Shown here: piece by piece, positions 63,549 to 64,000 of the stretch | How positions within the stretch are numbered: the first letter of the stretch is position 1 | Layout: every line of letters begins with the position of its first letter | Assembly (NCBI GenBank): GCA_016785225.1 | Contig: JAFBJZ010000371.1 | Location: 2,892,158 to 2,956,157 of the forward strand | Length of the DNA: 64,000 nucleotides | Source: Psettodes erumei | Lineage: Eukaryota; Chordata; Actinopteri; Pleuronectiformes; Psettodidae | Direction of reading: 5' to 3' | Notes under the pieces: model-generated | Databases searched by the model: none | The model's input: the letters and a program-made list of their open reading frames with translations, nothing else | Told to the model about the DNA's origin: nothing | Made by a program: the position numbers and the translations under genes

Positions 63549-64000
63549 TCTTTTTTTCATTTTTAGGACATTGTACAAAATGACCTTTTTTGACCTTTTC
63601 TGCCTTTTTAACACATATTATGCTATCAGGCCTTTATAAAACACCCTTATATCATGTTTTGAGAGGTTTTTAGGAAAAAAAAATATTTTTACATTTTTTG
63701 GAAAAAAACGACATAGTATAGTATGTCGTTTTTTTTTCATTTTAGGACATTGTAGAAAATGACTTTTTTTGACCTTTTCTGCCTTTTTAAGATATTTTAT
63801 GGTATCAGGCCTTTATAAAACACCCTTATATTATGTTTTGAGAGGTTTTTAGGAAAAAAATTTTTTGGCATTTTTTGGAAAAAAACGACATAGTATAGTA
63901 TGTCGTTTTTTTTCATTTTCAGGACATTTTACTAAATGACTTTTTTGACCTTTTCTGCCTTTTTAACACATATTATGCTATCAGGCATTTATAAAACACC
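63549..64000. repeat. tandem array, unit about 178 bp, with internal palindrome; continues past the window
   Basis: The landmark AGGACATT recurs near 63565, 63744 and 63921, giving steps of 179 and 177 bases, so about two and a half copies are visible. Units share GACCTTTTCTGCCTTTTTAA, TTTATAAAACACC and GAGAGGTTTTTAGG. Each complete unit includes ACGACATA-GTATAG-TATGTCGT (63708-63729 and 63885-63906), a perfect 8-base inverted repeat, extended by flanking A and T runs. Confidence 0.85.

Overview
This is a vertebrate nuclear window, most likely from a percomorph-type teleost fish. The evidence is spliced genes with short introns, proteins closely matching vertebrate orthologues, very dense CA/TG microsatellites, and several dispersed repeats typical of teleost genomes. 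Six protein genes are present: vezt (+, 5' end outside the window), metap2 (+), usp44 (-), ntn4 (-), snrpf (+) and amdhd1 (+). This is the gene order of human 12q22 (VEZT-METAP2-USP44-NTN4-SNRPF-AMDHD1), so the block is conserved synteny. CCDC38, which lies between SNRPF and AMDHD1 in human, is not found in the short gap here.

Layout: 1-5561 last nine coding exons of vezt; 8041-13757 metap2, 11 exons, 472 aa; 17234-22077 usp44 on the minus strand, 5 coding exons, 744 aa, tail to tail with metap2; about 22.2-33.6 kb intergenic, with a CpG-rich usp44 promoter region near 23.2-24.4 kb, an orphan CpG-rich patch near 31.1-31.5 kb and a candidate hAT-like element; 33567-52091 ntn4 on the minus strand, 10 coding exons, 628 aa, long introns full of microsatellites; 56134-58132 snrpf, 4 exons, 86 aa; 58600-62255 amdhd1, 9 exons, 432 aa; then intergenic sequence ending in a tandem array with a period of about 178 bp that runs off the window.

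The genes are not an operon and have unrelated roles: adherens-junction membrane protein, methionine aminopeptidase, mitotic deubiquitinase, secreted netrin, Sm core protein of the spliceosome, and histidine catabolism. All splice junctions were assigned by hand from reading frame, dinucleotides and alignment to the human proteins as remembered; phases close in every gene.

The most interesting finding is a textbook U12-type AT-AC intron in vezt (1666-2012). Other points worth a look are a GC-AG intron in metap2, a tandem NAGNAG acceptor in usp44, probable abutting polyadenylation sites of metap2 and usp44, a strong CTCF-like motif between ntn4 and snrpf, and a palindrome repeated in the terminal tandem array. 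I saw no sign of an unknown multi-gene system, CRISPR array, prokaryotic insert or intact autonomous transposon.
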